Shown here one piece after another: positions 9,817-18,765 of a stretch of DNA of 64,000 nt. The stretch is from NCBI RefSeq assembly GCF_000147355.1, contig NC_014506.1:1674001-1738000 (forward strand), in the 5' to 3' direction. Position 1 is the stretch's first letter; the number at the start of each line of letters is the position of its first letter. A model generated the notes under the pieces. The model was not told where the DNA came from. It saw only the letters and a list, made by a program, of their open reading frames with translations, and made no database searches. The position numbers and the translations under genes are program-made. The DNA is from Sulfurimonas autotrophica DSM 16294 (lineage in GTDB: Bacteria; Campylobacterota; Campylobacteria; Campylobacterales; Sulfurimonadaceae).

Positions 9817-10018
9817 GTAAAAATATTTTTATTTTTCTATATATTGGAACAAACTATAGTAATTTTATACGGAAAACCGTGTATAATATATTGTTTACAT
9901 TGTAATATATAGTTAAAATTTTATATTTAACACTATATATAATATATAACATACTATATTTGAACATTTATATTAAATAAAATGTATATTTAAGTATTAA
10001 ATCCGTATAATCTTGCTT
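9817..10018 (+). promoter_or_regulatory. AT-rich control region of the HTH gene pair
   Basis: This 200-base gap is almost pure A/T. It holds an imperfect inverted repeat at 9866-9885 (ATACGG-AAAA-CCGTGTAT) whose right arm leads into a TATAAT at 9882-9887. A second copy of the CCGTATAAT word occurs at 10003-10011 directly before the gene. The repeat could be a terminator of the upstream gene or an operator; neither is proven. Confidence 0.4.
10006..10011 (+). promoter_or_regulatory. -10 box seven bases before the ATG
   Basis: TATAAT is followed by seven bases and then the ATG at 10019. This would place the transcription start at or next to the start codon and give a leaderless message. Confidence 0.5.
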
Positions 10019-10258
10019 ATGCAAATTAATGATTTATTTAATATCTTACATAACTCAATAGAGTCTCAAAATAATGGGAAAAAAATTTCCCTTAAAGATA
10101 TGGCAAAAAGTCTAGGGATTTCTATGCGCACATATCAAGACTGGAAACTGGGGCGTGCAAAACCTCAGGCGGCTGCAACCGTTATGAAGATGTTAGGTAA
10201 ATTGGATGATGATGAAATCATTAGAGCTGTAAGAAAAATCAATAAGTTAGAGGAGTAG
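10019..10258 (+). CDS. Small helix-turn-helix protein (XRE-like)
   Basis: The 79-residue protein is mostly a helix-turn-helix domain: the motif ISLKDMAKSLGISMRTYQDW is followed by KLGRAKPQAAATVMKMLG, typical of lambda-repressor-like DNA-binding domains. The frame reaches back to a TTG at 10013, but the ATG at 10019 is preferred. The next small gene begins four bases after its stop. Autoregulation through the AT-rich region upstream is plausible but inferred. Confidence 0.6.
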   Translation: MQINDLFNILHNSIESQNNGKKISLKDMAKSLGISMRTYQDWKLGRAKPQAAATVMKMLGKLDDDEIIRAVRKINKLEE

Positions 10259-10262
10259 CGTA

Positions 10263-10496
10263 ATGGGTGTACTGACTAAAAATGAAAGGGATGGTCTTGA
10301 AGATGTGTTTTTATCTATACATACATCAACAAATAAATACAAAAAAATTAAAGATTTATCAGCTTTAATTATGACGCATGAAACTACTCTGAATTTCAAA
10401 AAGCTCTTAAAACAGGCTAAATATGGACTAAAAGAAACAAAAATATCACAATTTCTACTAAAATACAGCAAAAAGAAGAAAAATTTAAGCAAATAA
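10263..10496 (+). CDS. Small basic protein of unknown function
   Basis: This 77-residue, lysine-rich helical protein (KNERDGLEDVFLSIHTSTNK at the N terminus, KYSKKKKNLSK at the C terminus) starts four bases after the HTH gene. I do not recognise the family. The tight spacing suggests a co-transcribed partner of the HTH protein. A toxin-antitoxin pair is possible but has no specific motif in support. Confidence 0.5.
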   Translation: MGVLTKNERDGLEDVFLSIHTSTNKYKKIKDLSALIMTHETTLNFKKLLKQAKYGLKETKISQFLLKYSKKKKNLSK

Positions 10497-10555
10497 ACTA
10501 TAAAGTATCTCTAGCTGAATTATTTCAGGGCAAATCTTAATCCAAGGGTAAATTT

Positions 10556-10840
10556 ATGAATAAAGCACAATTCGTTGAATTAGTACAAGAGCACGGGAAC
10601 TACAAAACTAAGGTAGAAGCTGAAAATGCAATCAAAGCTTTTACTGAAGCGGTAATCGAAGCATTAGTAAAAGGGGAAGATGTTTCTCTAGTAGGTTTTG
10701 GTAGTTTTGCAGCAGCACTACAAAAAGGTAAAACTGGTAAAGTTCCAGGTACTGATAAAACTTATACTACTCAAGATAAAATGGTTCCTAAATTTAAAGC
10801 TGGTAAAGGTCTTAAAGACCGCGTTGCAGCTGGTAAATAA
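10556..10840 (+). CDS. hup: DNA-binding protein HU
   Basis: The 94-residue protein is a standard HU/IHF-family histone-like protein. It has N-terminal helices (MNKAQFVELVQEHG), then VSLVGFGSFAAALQKGKTGK, the beta-arm (KVPGTDKTYTTQDKMVPKF) and the C-terminal KAGKGLKDRV. It compacts DNA and assists replication and recombination. It is followed by a good hairpin terminator. Confidence 0.95.
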   Translation: MNKAQFVELVQEHGNYKTKVEAENAIKAFTEAVIEALVKGEDVSLVGFGSFAAALQKGKTGKVPGTDKTYTTQDKMVPKFKAGKGLKDRVAAGK

Positions 10841-10846
10841 TCATTC

Positions 10847-10880
10847 AAGAGTATTACTTGTAATAGGTAGTACTCTTTTG
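10847..10880 (+). terminator. Terminator after the HU gene
   Basis: Arms AAGAGTA (10847-10853) and TACTCTT (10871-10877) enclose a smaller inner pairing (ATTAC/GTAAT) and are followed by TTTTGATCTTT. Confidence 0.65.
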
Positions 10881-10992
10881 ATCTTTCTATTCCCCTCAAT
10901 TTTTCAATAAAATACTCATTTTATATATAAAACCAAATACACTTGATATACTATACAATATAAATTTGCATACAAAAATTAAAGGAAATTCA

Positions 10993-11382
10993 ATGAAAGT
11001 AACAAAAAGTGAAGATGAATGGGAAAAAGAACTCAGTCCAGAAGCTTTTTACATCTGTCGTCAACATGGAACTGAAGCACCGTTTTCTGGAAAATTTTAC
11101 GATAATAAAAAGGATGGTACCTACAAATGTATTTGTTGTGGTGCCCCGCTTTTTGAATCAACTACAAAATTTGACTCAGGAACAGGCTGGCCAAGCTATT
11201 ACGAAGCAATAGAGGGTGCTGTTACTGAGATTAAAGATATGTCTCACGGTATGATTCGAACAGAAGTGAGATGCAGTAGCTGTGATGCCCATTTAGGACA
11301 TCTTTTTCCTGACGGTCCCGAACCTACCGGTATGCGCTACTGCATCAACTCTGTATGTTTAAACTTTAAAGAGGAAGAATAA
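10993..11382 (+). CDS. msrB: Peptide-methionine (R)-S-oxide reductase
   Basis: MsrB reduces methionine-R-sulfoxide in proteins. Both zinc-binding pairs are visible (CICC and CSSC), as are the family segments [12 protein letters not shown] and [12 protein letters not shown]. The catalytic cysteine lies in [12 protein letters not shown] near the C terminus. The frame extends nine codons upstream, but the ATG at 10993 has AAAGGAA before it and gives the usual length of about 130 residues. There is no signal peptide. The cyclophilin gene follows 10 bases downstream. Confidence 0.93.
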   Translation: MKVTKSEDEWEKELSPEAFYICRQHGTEAPFSGKFYDNKKDGTYKCICCGAPLFESTTKFDSGTGWPSYYEAIEGAVTEIKDMSHGMIRTEVRCSSCDAHLGHLFPDGPEPTGMRYCINSVCLNFKEEE

Positions 11383-11392
11383 GGAGCTTATT

Positions 11393-11944
11393 ATGAAACG
11401 AATTTTACTTGCATTATTATTACTATGCTCAACTGCACTTTTTGCAGGAGAAAATAACCCGCATGTTATTTTGCAAACAAACCAAGGAAATATAGAACTT
11501 GAACTTTTTCCTAACGTTGCACCTTTAGCGGTTGAAAATTTCATGACTCATGTAAAAGAGGGCTATTACAATGGTGTGGCATTTCACAGGATTATCCATA
11601 ATTTTATGATTCAAGGCGGTGATCCGACTGAGAGCGGCAGAGGCGGTGAAAGTATCTGGCATAAAGACTTTAAAGATGAATTCAAAGCAAATCTTATTTT
11701 TGACAAACCAGGTATTTTGGCAATGGCAAACAGAGGACCAAATACAAACGGCAGTCAATTTTTCATTACAACGGCTCCAACACCTTGGCTCAATGGCGGA
11801 TATACAATTTTTGGAAAAGTTGTAGATCAAAAATCTATGCAGACTTTAGAAAAGTTAAATAATGTAGCCACTTCGGGACATTCTGGTGGAGATAGACCCC
11901 TTGAACGTCAAGAGATTATAAAAGCCTATATAAAAGATAAATAA
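11393..11944 (+). CDS. Periplasmic cyclophilin-type peptidyl-prolyl isomerase
   Basis: A signal peptide (MKRILLALLLLCSTALFAG) precedes a compact cyclophilin domain. It contains VAFHRIIHNFMIQGGDPT with the catalytic arginine, NGSQFFITTAPTPWLNG and YTIFGKVV. It catalyses proline cis-trans isomerisation of exported proteins. Its stop overlaps the start of the phosphate transporter by one base (TAATG). Confidence 0.92.
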   Translation: MKRILLALLLLCSTALFAGENNPHVILQTNQGNIELELFPNVAPLAVENFMTHVKEGYYNGVAFHRIIHNFMIQGGDPTESGRGGESIWHKDFKDEFKANLIFDKPGILAMANRGPNTNGSQFFITTAPTPWLNGGYTIFGKVVDQKSMQTLEKLNNVATSGHSGGDRPLERQEIIKAYIKDK

Positions 11945-13590
11945 TGGAAATACAAACAATAAAAAAACTTGAAGATGAAGCTCTAAAAAGAAACGGACCT
12001 GATTTTGTACGATTAGGACTTGCTCTTTTTTTCCTCGTTGCAATTTCAACATATACTATTTTAAGTAACGGAGAAGTTTCCAATAATCTTTTCCTCTCCA
12101 TTGCAGCACTCATCGGTGCTTATATGGCAATGAACATCGGCGCCAATGATGTAGCAAATAATGTTGGTCCTGCCGTTGGTTCACGCGCAATGACTATGAC
12201 AATGGCTATTGTAATAGCGGCTGTATTTGAAGCAGCCGGGGCTCTTATCGCAGGCGGAGAAGTTGTAAAAACCATTAAAAAAGGCATAATTGACATTTCT
12301 GCTTTTGGCGGCAATCCTGATCCTTTTATATGGGCAATGATGGCTGCACTTTTAGCGGGTGCTTTATGGCTGAACTTTGCTACAATGATGAAAGCGCCTG
12401 TCTCAACTACACACTCTATTGTCGGAGGTGTTATGGGTGCAGGAATTGCAGCTGCCGGCTTTAGTATCGTTTCTTGGAGCACAATGGCTAAAATTGCTGC
12501 TTCATGGGTTATATCCCCTGTTTTAGGCGGAATTATTGCAGCACTCTTTTTGCTTGCTATTAAAAAATCTATTGTTTTTAAAGATGATAAAATTCAAGCA
12601 GCACAAAAATATGTCCCTCTTTTTGTAGCCATTATGTCGTGGGCTTTTATAACATATATTGTACTCAAAGGCCTTAAAAAAGTATGGCCGCAGGTTGTTG
12701 AGACTTTAAATATACTGCCTCTCATCTACATAGAAGTAACACATAAGCCGACATTTTCAACGGCTCTTGTTTTAGGGTTTATTATCTCTATTCCTGTTTA
12801 TTTTGCAGTAAGAAAAAAATTAAATGCAAAGCATACTGTGATAGAAAACTCTAGAGAATCTGTCAACACACTTTTTACCATTCCTCTTATATTTGCAGCA
12901 GGACTTTTAAGTTTTGCACATGGAGCAAATGACGTTGCAAACGCAATCGGTCCGCTTGCTGCCATTAACGATGCCATTGTAAACGGAGGCATATCTACAA
13001 AAGCAAGTATTCCTTTATGGGTTATGGGTGTCGGAGCTTTTGGTATTGCCATCGGTCTTGCGCTCTATGGTTCAAAGCTTATCCGTACAGTCGGCAGTGA
13101 AATAACAGAACTTGACCAGATTAGAGCCTTTTGTATAGCTATGGCTGCTTCTATCACTGTGATTATTGCTTCACAACTCGGACTGCCTGTAAGTTCGACA
13201 CATATCGCCATAGGTGGTGTCTTTGGTGTCGGATTTTTACGAGAGTATCTACACAGGGACATTCCAACTGTAACGATAGAAGAAGACACAGATGCTTTAC
13301 ATGACGAGAAAAAAGTACTGAATTCATATAAAGACAATGCAAAGTCATTAGAAACAAAAAGCGAAAAGAGTGAAGCTGATTATAAGCAGCTTGTAGCACT
13401 GTATGAAAACATAAAAGAGCAGGAAAAGCTCATAAAAGCGACCAAAAAACATATCAAAAGAATTAAAAAAGTTGAATATGTAAAAAGAGATGCTATTAAA
13501 AAAATTATAGCCGCCTGGATAGTAACAGTTCCTGCCGCTGCCGTACTTGCTGCAATGCTTTACTTTATGATTAGAGGGATAATGCTCTAA
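11944..13590 (+). CDS. pitA: Low-affinity inorganic phosphate transporter
   Basis: The 548-residue membrane protein has the two inverted PHO4 halves. The signature NIGANDVANNVGPAVGS occurs near residue 62 and AHGANDVANAIGPLAAINDA near residue 325, with APVSTTHSIVGG and LPVSSTHIAIGG after each. A hydrophilic coiled-coil-like insert at about 440-520 precedes a final membrane helix. It would import phosphate, probably as a metal-phosphate complex with protons. Its 3' end overlaps convergent folP by 20 bases. Confidence 0.93.
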   Translation: MEIQTIKKLEDEALKRNGPDFVRLGLALFFLVAISTYTILSNGEVSNNLFLSIAALIGAYMAMNIGANDVANNVGPAVGSRAMTMTMAIVIAAVFEAAGALIAGGEVVKTIKKGIIDISAFGGNPDPFIWAMMAALLAGALWLNFATMMKAPVSTTHSIVGGVMGAGIAAAGFSIVSWSTMAKIAASWVISPVLGGIIAALFLLAIKKSIVFKDDKIQAAQKYVPLFVAIMSWAFITYIVLKGLKKVWPQVVETLNILPLIYIEVTHKPTFSTALVLGFIISIPVYFAVRKKLNAKHTVIENSRESVNTLFTIPLIFAAGLLSFAHGANDVANAIGPLAAINDAIVNGGISTKASIPLWVMGVGAFGIAIGLALYGSKLIRTVGSEITELDQIRAFCIAMAASITVIIASQLGLPVSSTHIAIGGVFGVGFLREYLHRDIPTVTIEEDTDALHDEKKVLNSYKDNAKSLETKSEKSEADYKQLVALYENIKEQEKLIKATKKHIKRIKKVEYVKRDAIKKIIAAWIVTVPAAAVLAAMLYFMIRGIML

Positions 13591-14710
13591 AGACTTTGAG
13601 TGCCTGAACATGTTCAAACACGTCATGCACTCTTAAAATTGAAGCACCGTTTTTGAGTGCTTCAAGGTGAAGGGCTAATGTGCCGGCAAGTCTTTGTTCT
13701 ACATCAGAGGGACTGATTTTGTTTATCATGGACTTTCTGGATGCTCCGACTAAAAGCGGCTTTTGCAGTGTTAAAAAATGCTCAAGATTTTTCAACAGTA
13801 CAAGATTGTTCTCAAGTGTTTTTCCAAAGCCTATCCCAACATCAAGAATAATATCTTTAATACCGAAACTCTCAGCTTTTTGCACTCTTTCATCAAAAAA
13901 ATCATAGACCTCACTCAAAATATTATCATAATGCGGATTTTTCTGCATCGTCTGCGGATTACCCTGCATATGCATTATCACAGCTGCCGCATCATATGAT
14001 GCACAAAGCCTGCAGACCTCATCATTTTGTAAACCTGTAATGTCATTAATAATTGTAAAACCACTTTCTAGTGCATTTTGCAGTACTTGAGGCTCATAAC
14101 TGTCACAGCTAAATTTCACTTTTTCATAAAGTTTTTCTTTCTTTATGAGCGCCAAAAGAGGTTCTATTCTGGCCAACTCTTCTTCCACACTCACTACAGG
14201 AGCATTTGGCCTGGAAGATACAGCTCCAATATCTATAATCGTTGCACCCTTTTCTATCATTTGCTCTATACTTTGTATTGCATCTCTATCTTTAAATCTA
14301 CTTCTGGCATAAAAACTGTCATCATTTGCATTGATAATACCCATAATATCAATAGATTCAGGCTTTTGTATTTGTATAAACTCTTTTAATTTTTTCGCCA
14401 GTTCTTTGAGTGCAAAAGGCTGTGCCAACTCCTTTTTTGCCAAAGTTCTTAACTGTTTTGTGTTTGCTATTAATATACAGTCAACTCTTGGTTTTGCCGC
14501 AACAACTGTCCCGCGAGGCACTGCCAAATCAGCACCAATAGAGAGCGCATCCTGTTTTAAAATATTTGCAGCTCCTACATGTAAGTCATGTATATAAAGA
14601 ATATGTGTAGTCGCTTTAGATGCTAAAATATTGATACCGCCCTCATCAACACCGAGCTTTTTGAGCTGCTCTTTTATATTGATGTCATTCGATAATTTTT
14701 CTACTTGCAT
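13571..14710 (-). CDS. folP: Dihydropteroate synthase
   Basis: FolP joins p-aminobenzoate to dihydropterin pyrophosphate in folate synthesis and is the sulfonamide target. The synthase core begins near residue 120 with IDIMGIINANDDSFYARSRF, where other phyla have NVTPDSF. It continues with GATIIDIGAVSSRPNA, FTIINDITGL and a C-terminal GASRKSMI. The extra N-terminal part of about 110 residues is usual in Campylobacterota. It follows holB with a one-base overlap, as in Helicobacter. Confidence 0.93.
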   Translation of the reverse strand: MQVEKLSNDINIKEQLKKLGVDEGGINILASKATTHILYIHDLHVGAANILKQDALSIGADLAVPRGTVVAAKPRVDCILIANTKQLRTLAKKELAQPFALKELAKKLKEFIQIQKPESIDIMGIINANDDSFYARSRFKDRDAIQSIEQMIEKGATIIDIGAVSSRPNAPVVSVEEELARIEPLLALIKKEKLYEKVKFSCDSYEPQVLQNALESGFTIINDITGLQNDEVCRLCASYDAAAVIMHMQGNPQTMQKNPHYDNILSEVYDFFDERVQKAESFGIKDIILDVGIGFGKTLENNLVLLKNLEHFLTLQKPLLVGASRKSMINKISPSDVEQRLAGTLALHLEALKNGASILRVHDVFEHVQALKVFRALSL

Positions 14711-15351
14711 TATCGCTCCTGTGCAAAGCTCATCAACAGCATTGCTAAAACACTTTGCGGACGTGAGTTTAAATCAAGCAAGCGGTAAGCTTTGTCAAAG
14801 TTATCTAACTGCGAGGGTGTCAGTATTAGCTTATCAACTACGGTAGCACGATAAAAAAGAGCCTCAACTAAAAGTTTTGCCTGCATTTTACCGACTCTGG
14901 CATGTGTTTTTAAAAATGCAAACACCTCTTTATAATCAAGTCGTGAAAGTTTAATATCTAAGTCCATATTGGCATGATGGAACTCTGTTTTTAAAATTGG
15001 CAGACGTGAACGTACAGTTGGGAGTAAATTAGATTTTGTCGGAGAAATAATAATAAACTCAATATTTTTTGGCGGTTCTTCTAAAAGTTTTAAGAGAGAG
15101 TTTTGAGCTACATCTGTAAACTCAGAAGCTCCAATAATAATATACTTCGTTTGTGATTCACTAATATATGCCTCAGCAGTAACAAGTTTTGCATGCTCTA
15201 TTTTAAAGTTGTCTTCTACAAATTTTACTACTCTAAAACCATGTAACTCATTTTCAAGTTTTTCAACTGCGGCTTCAACCTCACTTGCTATAAGGATATG
15301 CCCCTTCATTGAGTTATGAGCTTGCATCAACCTCTCCAAACATTGCTGCAT
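14710..15351 (-). CDS. holB: DNA polymerase III delta prime subunit
   Basis: The 213-residue protein is a reduced clamp-loader delta prime. It retains ASEFTDVAQNSLLKLLEEPP and IIISPTKSNLLPTVRSR, the sensor region of clamp-loader AAA-fold subunits, and lacks a Walker A motif, as expected. The frame overlaps hobA by 38 bases. An internal ATG eight codons later would reduce this to 14, so the exact start is uncertain. Position between hobA and folP agrees with the Helicobacter pylori order. Confidence 0.87.
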   Translation of the reverse strand: MQQCLERLMQAHNSMKGHILIASEVEAAVEKLENELHGFRVVKFVEDNFKIEHAKLVTAEAYISESQTKYIIIGASEFTDVAQNSLLKLLEEPPKNIEFIIISPTKSNLLPTVRSRLPILKTEFHHANMDLDIKLSRLDYKEVFAFLKTHARVGKMQAKLLVEALFYRATVVDKLILTPSQLDNFDKAYRLLDLNSRPQSVLAMLLMSFAQER

Positions 15352-15862
15352 TCAGTGAAGCATCAAAGAGTTTGTAGAGCTGTAAAAGTTTAATATCCAA
15401 ATCTGTATCATAAGATTTAAGTGTAAAAGCATTATTGAAATCTTCATCAAAAATCCAAAAATAGCTCTCATCTTTTCTTTTAGCTATATCACTACGTTTG
15501 TCATCACCTTTACCGATATACCAAAAGAAATAATCATCTTTATAAGAAAGAGAAATCATATCATCTATAATATCTATTATTTCTCCACCACTTACACTGT
15601 TGTAATGTGTGTAAATGTTGTCAATACTGATAATGGGAATAAGCGGTCGCTCTAAAAGCAGTCCGTTTATAGAACTTAATATATAATTTTCAAACCATTT
15701 TCGTTTTTCATCAGTAATTAAAATAATTGTTTTACCGTTGAGAATTTGTTCTAATGCAAATGCCGTTGTTTTAGACCATTCAAAGCGGTACTCTTCAAGC
15801 CAGCTAAGACTGCCGCCCTCTTCTCTTATCGCATCTAAGCTCCATTGTGCAAAATCCGGCAT
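15314..15862 (-). CDS. hobA: HobA, DnaA-binding replication initiation regulator
   Basis: HobA is a Campylobacterota-specific protein with an SIS-like fold that tetramerises and helps DnaA assemble at the origin, an analogue of DiaA. This 182-residue protein is recognised by length, by internal segments such as FALEQILNGKTIILITDEKR and YFFWYIGKGDDKRSDIAKRK, and by its place between lysC and holB. It overlaps holB and begins eight bases from the end of lysC. Confidence 0.82.
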   Translation of the reverse strand: MPDFAQWSLDAIREEGGSLSWLEEYRFEWSKTTAFALEQILNGKTIILITDEKRKWFENYILSSINGLLLERPLIPIISIDNIYTHYNSVSGGEIIDIIDDMISLSYKDDYFFWYIGKGDDKRSDIAKRKDESYFWIFDEDFNNAFTLKSYDTDLDIKLLQLYKLFDASLNAAMFGEVDASS

Positions 15863-15870
15863 ATGAGTGC

Positions 15871-17082
15871 TTATTTGTCTAACTCATAAGTATTATGAAG
15901 ACTGCGTACAGCAAGTTCCGCATATTTTTCATCAATTACCATAGAAACTTTTATTTCTGAAGTTGAAATCATATTGATATTAATATTTTCTTTTGCCATC
16001 GTTGAAAATGCCTGTGCAGCAACGCCTGCATGCGATTTCATACCAACACCTACGACAGAAACTTTACAAATATCTTCATTATAAGAATCATCTTTGATTT
16101 CACCGCTTTTGACAAATGTATCTACGACACTTTTTGCATCATGTAAGTCACCAACAGGTACTGTAAAGTCAATGTTTGTTGTGTCATCAACCGCTTTGTT
16201 TTGAATAATCATATCGACATTGACTTCAGCATCCGCTAATGCATTAAAAATATCAGAGGCTATGCCCGGTCTGTCTTTGACACCCATTAAAGAGATACGT
16301 GCTTGGTTTCTGTCTAAAGCAATTCCGCTTACTAATGGTTTTTCCATAATATTTTCTTCCTTTGTAATTAATGTTCCCTCTTCATCGCAAAAACTGCTTC
16401 TTGTCACTAAGTTTACATCTAACTTTTTTGCCAGTTCTACTGAACGGTTTTGCAATACTTTTGCTCCTAAAGATGCTAGCTCAAGCATCTCGTCATAAGA
16501 AATCTTTTCCAATTTCTTCGCTTTTGGCTCTATACGGGGATCCGTAGTAAAAATTCCCGTTACATCTGTATATATTTCGCATAAATCAGCCTTTAGGGCA
16601 CCGGCGATGGCTACAGCAGACAAATCACTTCCTCCGCGTCCGAGCGTTGTAACATCACCATTTTCATTAACGCCTTGAAAACCTGCTACGACGACAACTT
16701 TCCCCTCTTTTAAAACATTTTTCATTGATTGCGGATTTATCTCTTCAATACGCGCTTTTGTATGATGCTTGTCTGTCACAATTCCGGCTTTTCTTCCTGT
16801 CATTGCCTCAGCATCAATACCCATTTCCTGCAACGCAATAGAAAGAAGAGCCGCAGTTACACGCTCTCCCGAGCTTAAAAGCATATCCATTTCAGCCCGG
16901 GCAGGATTTGTTGAAAAATGCTCAGCAAAACCTACAAGTTTATTTGTTTCACCGCTCATAGCTGAAACAACTACTACAACATCATTTCCCGCTTTTCTTG
17001 TTGCCGCTACACGATTTGCCACGTTTTGTATACGCTCTAAATCACCAACACTTGTTCCACCGAATTTTTGAACTATTAACAT
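15871..17082 (-). CDS. lysC: Aspartate kinase
   Basis: This enzyme phosphorylates aspartate, the entry step to lysine/diaminopimelate, threonine and methionine. At 403 residues it is the short single-function type: an N-terminal kinase domain (VQKFGGTSVGDLERIQNVAN, then TLGRGGSDLSAVAIAGAL and YTDVTGIFTTDPR) and two C-terminal ACT domains from about residue 265 that would bind lysine or threonine for feedback control. It starts at the codon next to the end of rppH. Confidence 0.95.
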   Translation of the reverse strand: MLIVQKFGGTSVGDLERIQNVANRVAATRKAGNDVVVVVSAMSGETNKLVGFAEHFSTNPARAEMDMLLSSGERVTAALLSIALQEMGIDAEAMTGRKAGIVTDKHHTKARIEEINPQSMKNVLKEGKVVVVAGFQGVNENGDVTTLGRGGSDLSAVAIAGALKADLCEIYTDVTGIFTTDPRIEPKAKKLEKISYDEMLELASLGAKVLQNRSVELAKKLDVNLVTRSSFCDEEGTLITKEENIMEKPLVSGIALDRNQARISLMGVKDRPGIASDIFNALADAEVNVDMIIQNKAVDDTTNIDFTVPVGDLHDAKSVVDTFVKSGEIKDDSYNEDICKVSVVGVGMKSHAGVAAQAFSTMAKENININMISTSEIKVSMVIDEKYAELAVRSLHNTYELDK

Positions 17083-17553
17083 CTACAACAGCCCCTCTTT
17101 CTTAAAATAATTTATAACTTTTTCATACACAGGCTGCTTAAAATGTGCCGTATAATCTAAAACACTTTCTATATTTACAAACTTGTAATCTATAAACTCA
17201 GGATGTTTTGTATCAAGATTTATTTTTGCATCTTTTGATAATTTAAGCAGAAAATATTTTTGCGTCTGCCCTTTATACGGCTTCATTTTAGTTGCGATTT
17301 TAGGAGGAAAATCATAAGAAACCCATTGGGGGTATTCTGCAATTATTTCCGCTGCATCTGTACCTATTTCTTCTTCCATCTCACGAAAAAGTGCTTCATG
17401 AACTTCTTCACCTTCGTCAATGCCTCCTTGCGGGAACTGCCAGATATCCGTAAGATCATTTCTCTGCGCAATAAAAATATCTTTTTTTTGCGGATACTCA
17501 CTTGAGACTATTATCATTGCAACATTAGGACGGTATATTTCTTCTTTACTCAT
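17083..17553 (-). CDS. rppH: RNA pyrophosphohydrolase (Nudix)
   Basis: The 156-residue protein carries a complete Nudix box (GGIDEGEEVHEALFREMEEE plus IG), with FPQ just before it and YRPNVAMIIVSS at the N terminus, as in RppH/NudA/IalA. The family removes pyrophosphate from mRNA 5' ends and hydrolyses dinucleoside polyphosphates. It is the first gene of the rppH-lysC-hobA-holB-folP run. Confidence 0.92.
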   Translation of the reverse strand: MSKEEIYRPNVAMIIVSSEYPQKKDIFIAQRNDLTDIWQFPQGGIDEGEEVHEALFREMEEEIGTDAAEIIAEYPQWVSYDFPPKIATKMKPYKGQTQKYFLLKLSKDAKINLDTKHPEFIDYKFVNIESVLDYTAHFKQPVYEKVINYFKKEGLL

Positions 17554-17638
17554 GTAAGCACCTGTATTTTTTAAACTTCTTGCAAAATTTTATTATCGCG
17601 ATTATACAAAAATAGCCATTAAAATAAGTTTATCCGGT

Positions 17639-17644
17639 TATAAT
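17639..17644 (+). promoter_or_regulatory. -10 box six bases before the hemW ATG
   Basis: TATAAT is followed by TTTACT and then ATG at 17651. The start of transcription should coincide with the start codon, and no Shine-Dalgarno sequence is present. Confidence 0.5.
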
Positions 17645-17650
17645 TTTACT

Positions 17651-18706
17651 ATGTTAGTTTATATTCATATCCCTTTTTGCGATTCTAAATGCTCCTACTG
17701 TGCTTTCAACTCTTATGTAGATAAATTTCATCTCAAAGAAAAGTACATGCAGGCACTCAAAAAACAGCTCCAACATGAGCTCCTGAGATTTCAAGCTAAA
17801 AAAGAGACGATTGAAACTGTATTTATAGGAGGCGGTACTCCTTCAACGGTTAATCCAAAACTTTATGAAGATATTTTTGCGCTACTCAACCCTTATCTAG
17901 TTCATAATGCCGAAATAACCAGTGAAGCCAACCCAAACTCCGCTACAAAAGAGTGGCTTGAAGGCATGAAAAAACTTGGCGTCAACCGTATCAGCTTTGG
18001 AACACAAACCTTTGACAAAGAAAAACTCAAACTCTTAAACAGAGCCCATACCCCGCAAATATCTATAGATGCTGTGCACAATGCTTCTCAAATTGGTTTT
18101 AAAAACATCTCATTAGACTTAATTTATGCTACTTTAGGCGACACAAAAGAGCTTCTGGCAAGCGATTTACATGTAGCCATGTCCTTGCCAATCAACCATA
18201 TAAGTGCCTATGCTTTGATGATTGAAGAAGGAACTGCCTTTGAAAATCGTCCCCAAATGTCAAGCGAACAGCTCTCTCTTACAAAATGGTTATTTCAAAA
18301 AATCCAAAAATATGGGTTTAAACAGTATGAGATAAGTAACTTTGGAACCTATCAATCACTCCATAATCTCGGCTACTGGAAATATAAAGACTATATAGGT
18401 GCAGGTGCCGGAGCAGTCGGCAAGTTAGGTCTTATGAGATTTTATCCGCAAACCGATATAGAAACATATATAGATAATCCCTTAAAAATTCAAGAAGAGA
18501 TGTTAAGCCAAGAAGATAAAAGACTTGAACAGATATTTTTAGGTCTGCGCTCAGTTGTCGGTATAAATCAAGATATATTGAATACCCAGGAACTCAAAAA
18601 AGCAGAAATTTTGCTTGATGAACAAAAATTAAAGCTTGAAAATAATATTTTATACAATGAAGATTATCTTTTAGCAGATGAGATTGCATTATTTTTGACC
18701 TCTTGA
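17651..18706 (+). CDS. hemW: HemW-type radical SAM protein
   Basis: The radical SAM cluster motif is at residues 10-17 (IPFCDSKCSYCAF), followed by FIGGGTPSTV, EANPNS and NRISFGTQTFD. At 351 residues, and lacking the extra N-terminal part and the additional residues of oxygen-independent coproporphyrinogen oxidase, it fits HemW, a heme chaperone, better than HemN. No ribosome-binding site is visible; the message may be leaderless. Confidence 0.88.
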   Translation: MLVYIHIPFCDSKCSYCAFNSYVDKFHLKEKYMQALKKQLQHELLRFQAKKETIETVFIGGGTPSTVNPKLYEDIFALLNPYLVHNAEITSEANPNSATKEWLEGMKKLGVNRISFGTQTFDKEKLKLLNRAHTPQISIDAVHNASQIGFKNISLDLIYATLGDTKELLASDLHVAMSLPINHISAYALMIEEGTAFENRPQMSSEQLSLTKWLFQKIQKYGFKQYEISNFGTYQSLHNLGYWKYKDYIGAGAGAVGKLGLMRFYPQTDIETYIDNPLKIQEEMLSQEDKRLEQIFLGLRSVVGINQDILNTQELKKAEILLDEQKLKLENNILYNEDYLLADEIALFLTS

Positions 18707-18765
18707 AGAATTTTTAATCAATCTTTAGATAAAATCACACAATCAATAAAATATGAAGGCTTAAC

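Noticed and set aside
9841-10018. AT-rich region as a replication origin
   Set aside because: No cluster of DnaA boxes (TTATNCACA-like) and no dnaA or dnaN nearby; AT richness fits promoter DNA.
10013-10496. HTH gene pair as a toxin-antitoxin system or prophage remnant
   Set aside because: Neither protein shows a toxin motif and no other phage or mobile genes surround them; left as unknown small genes.
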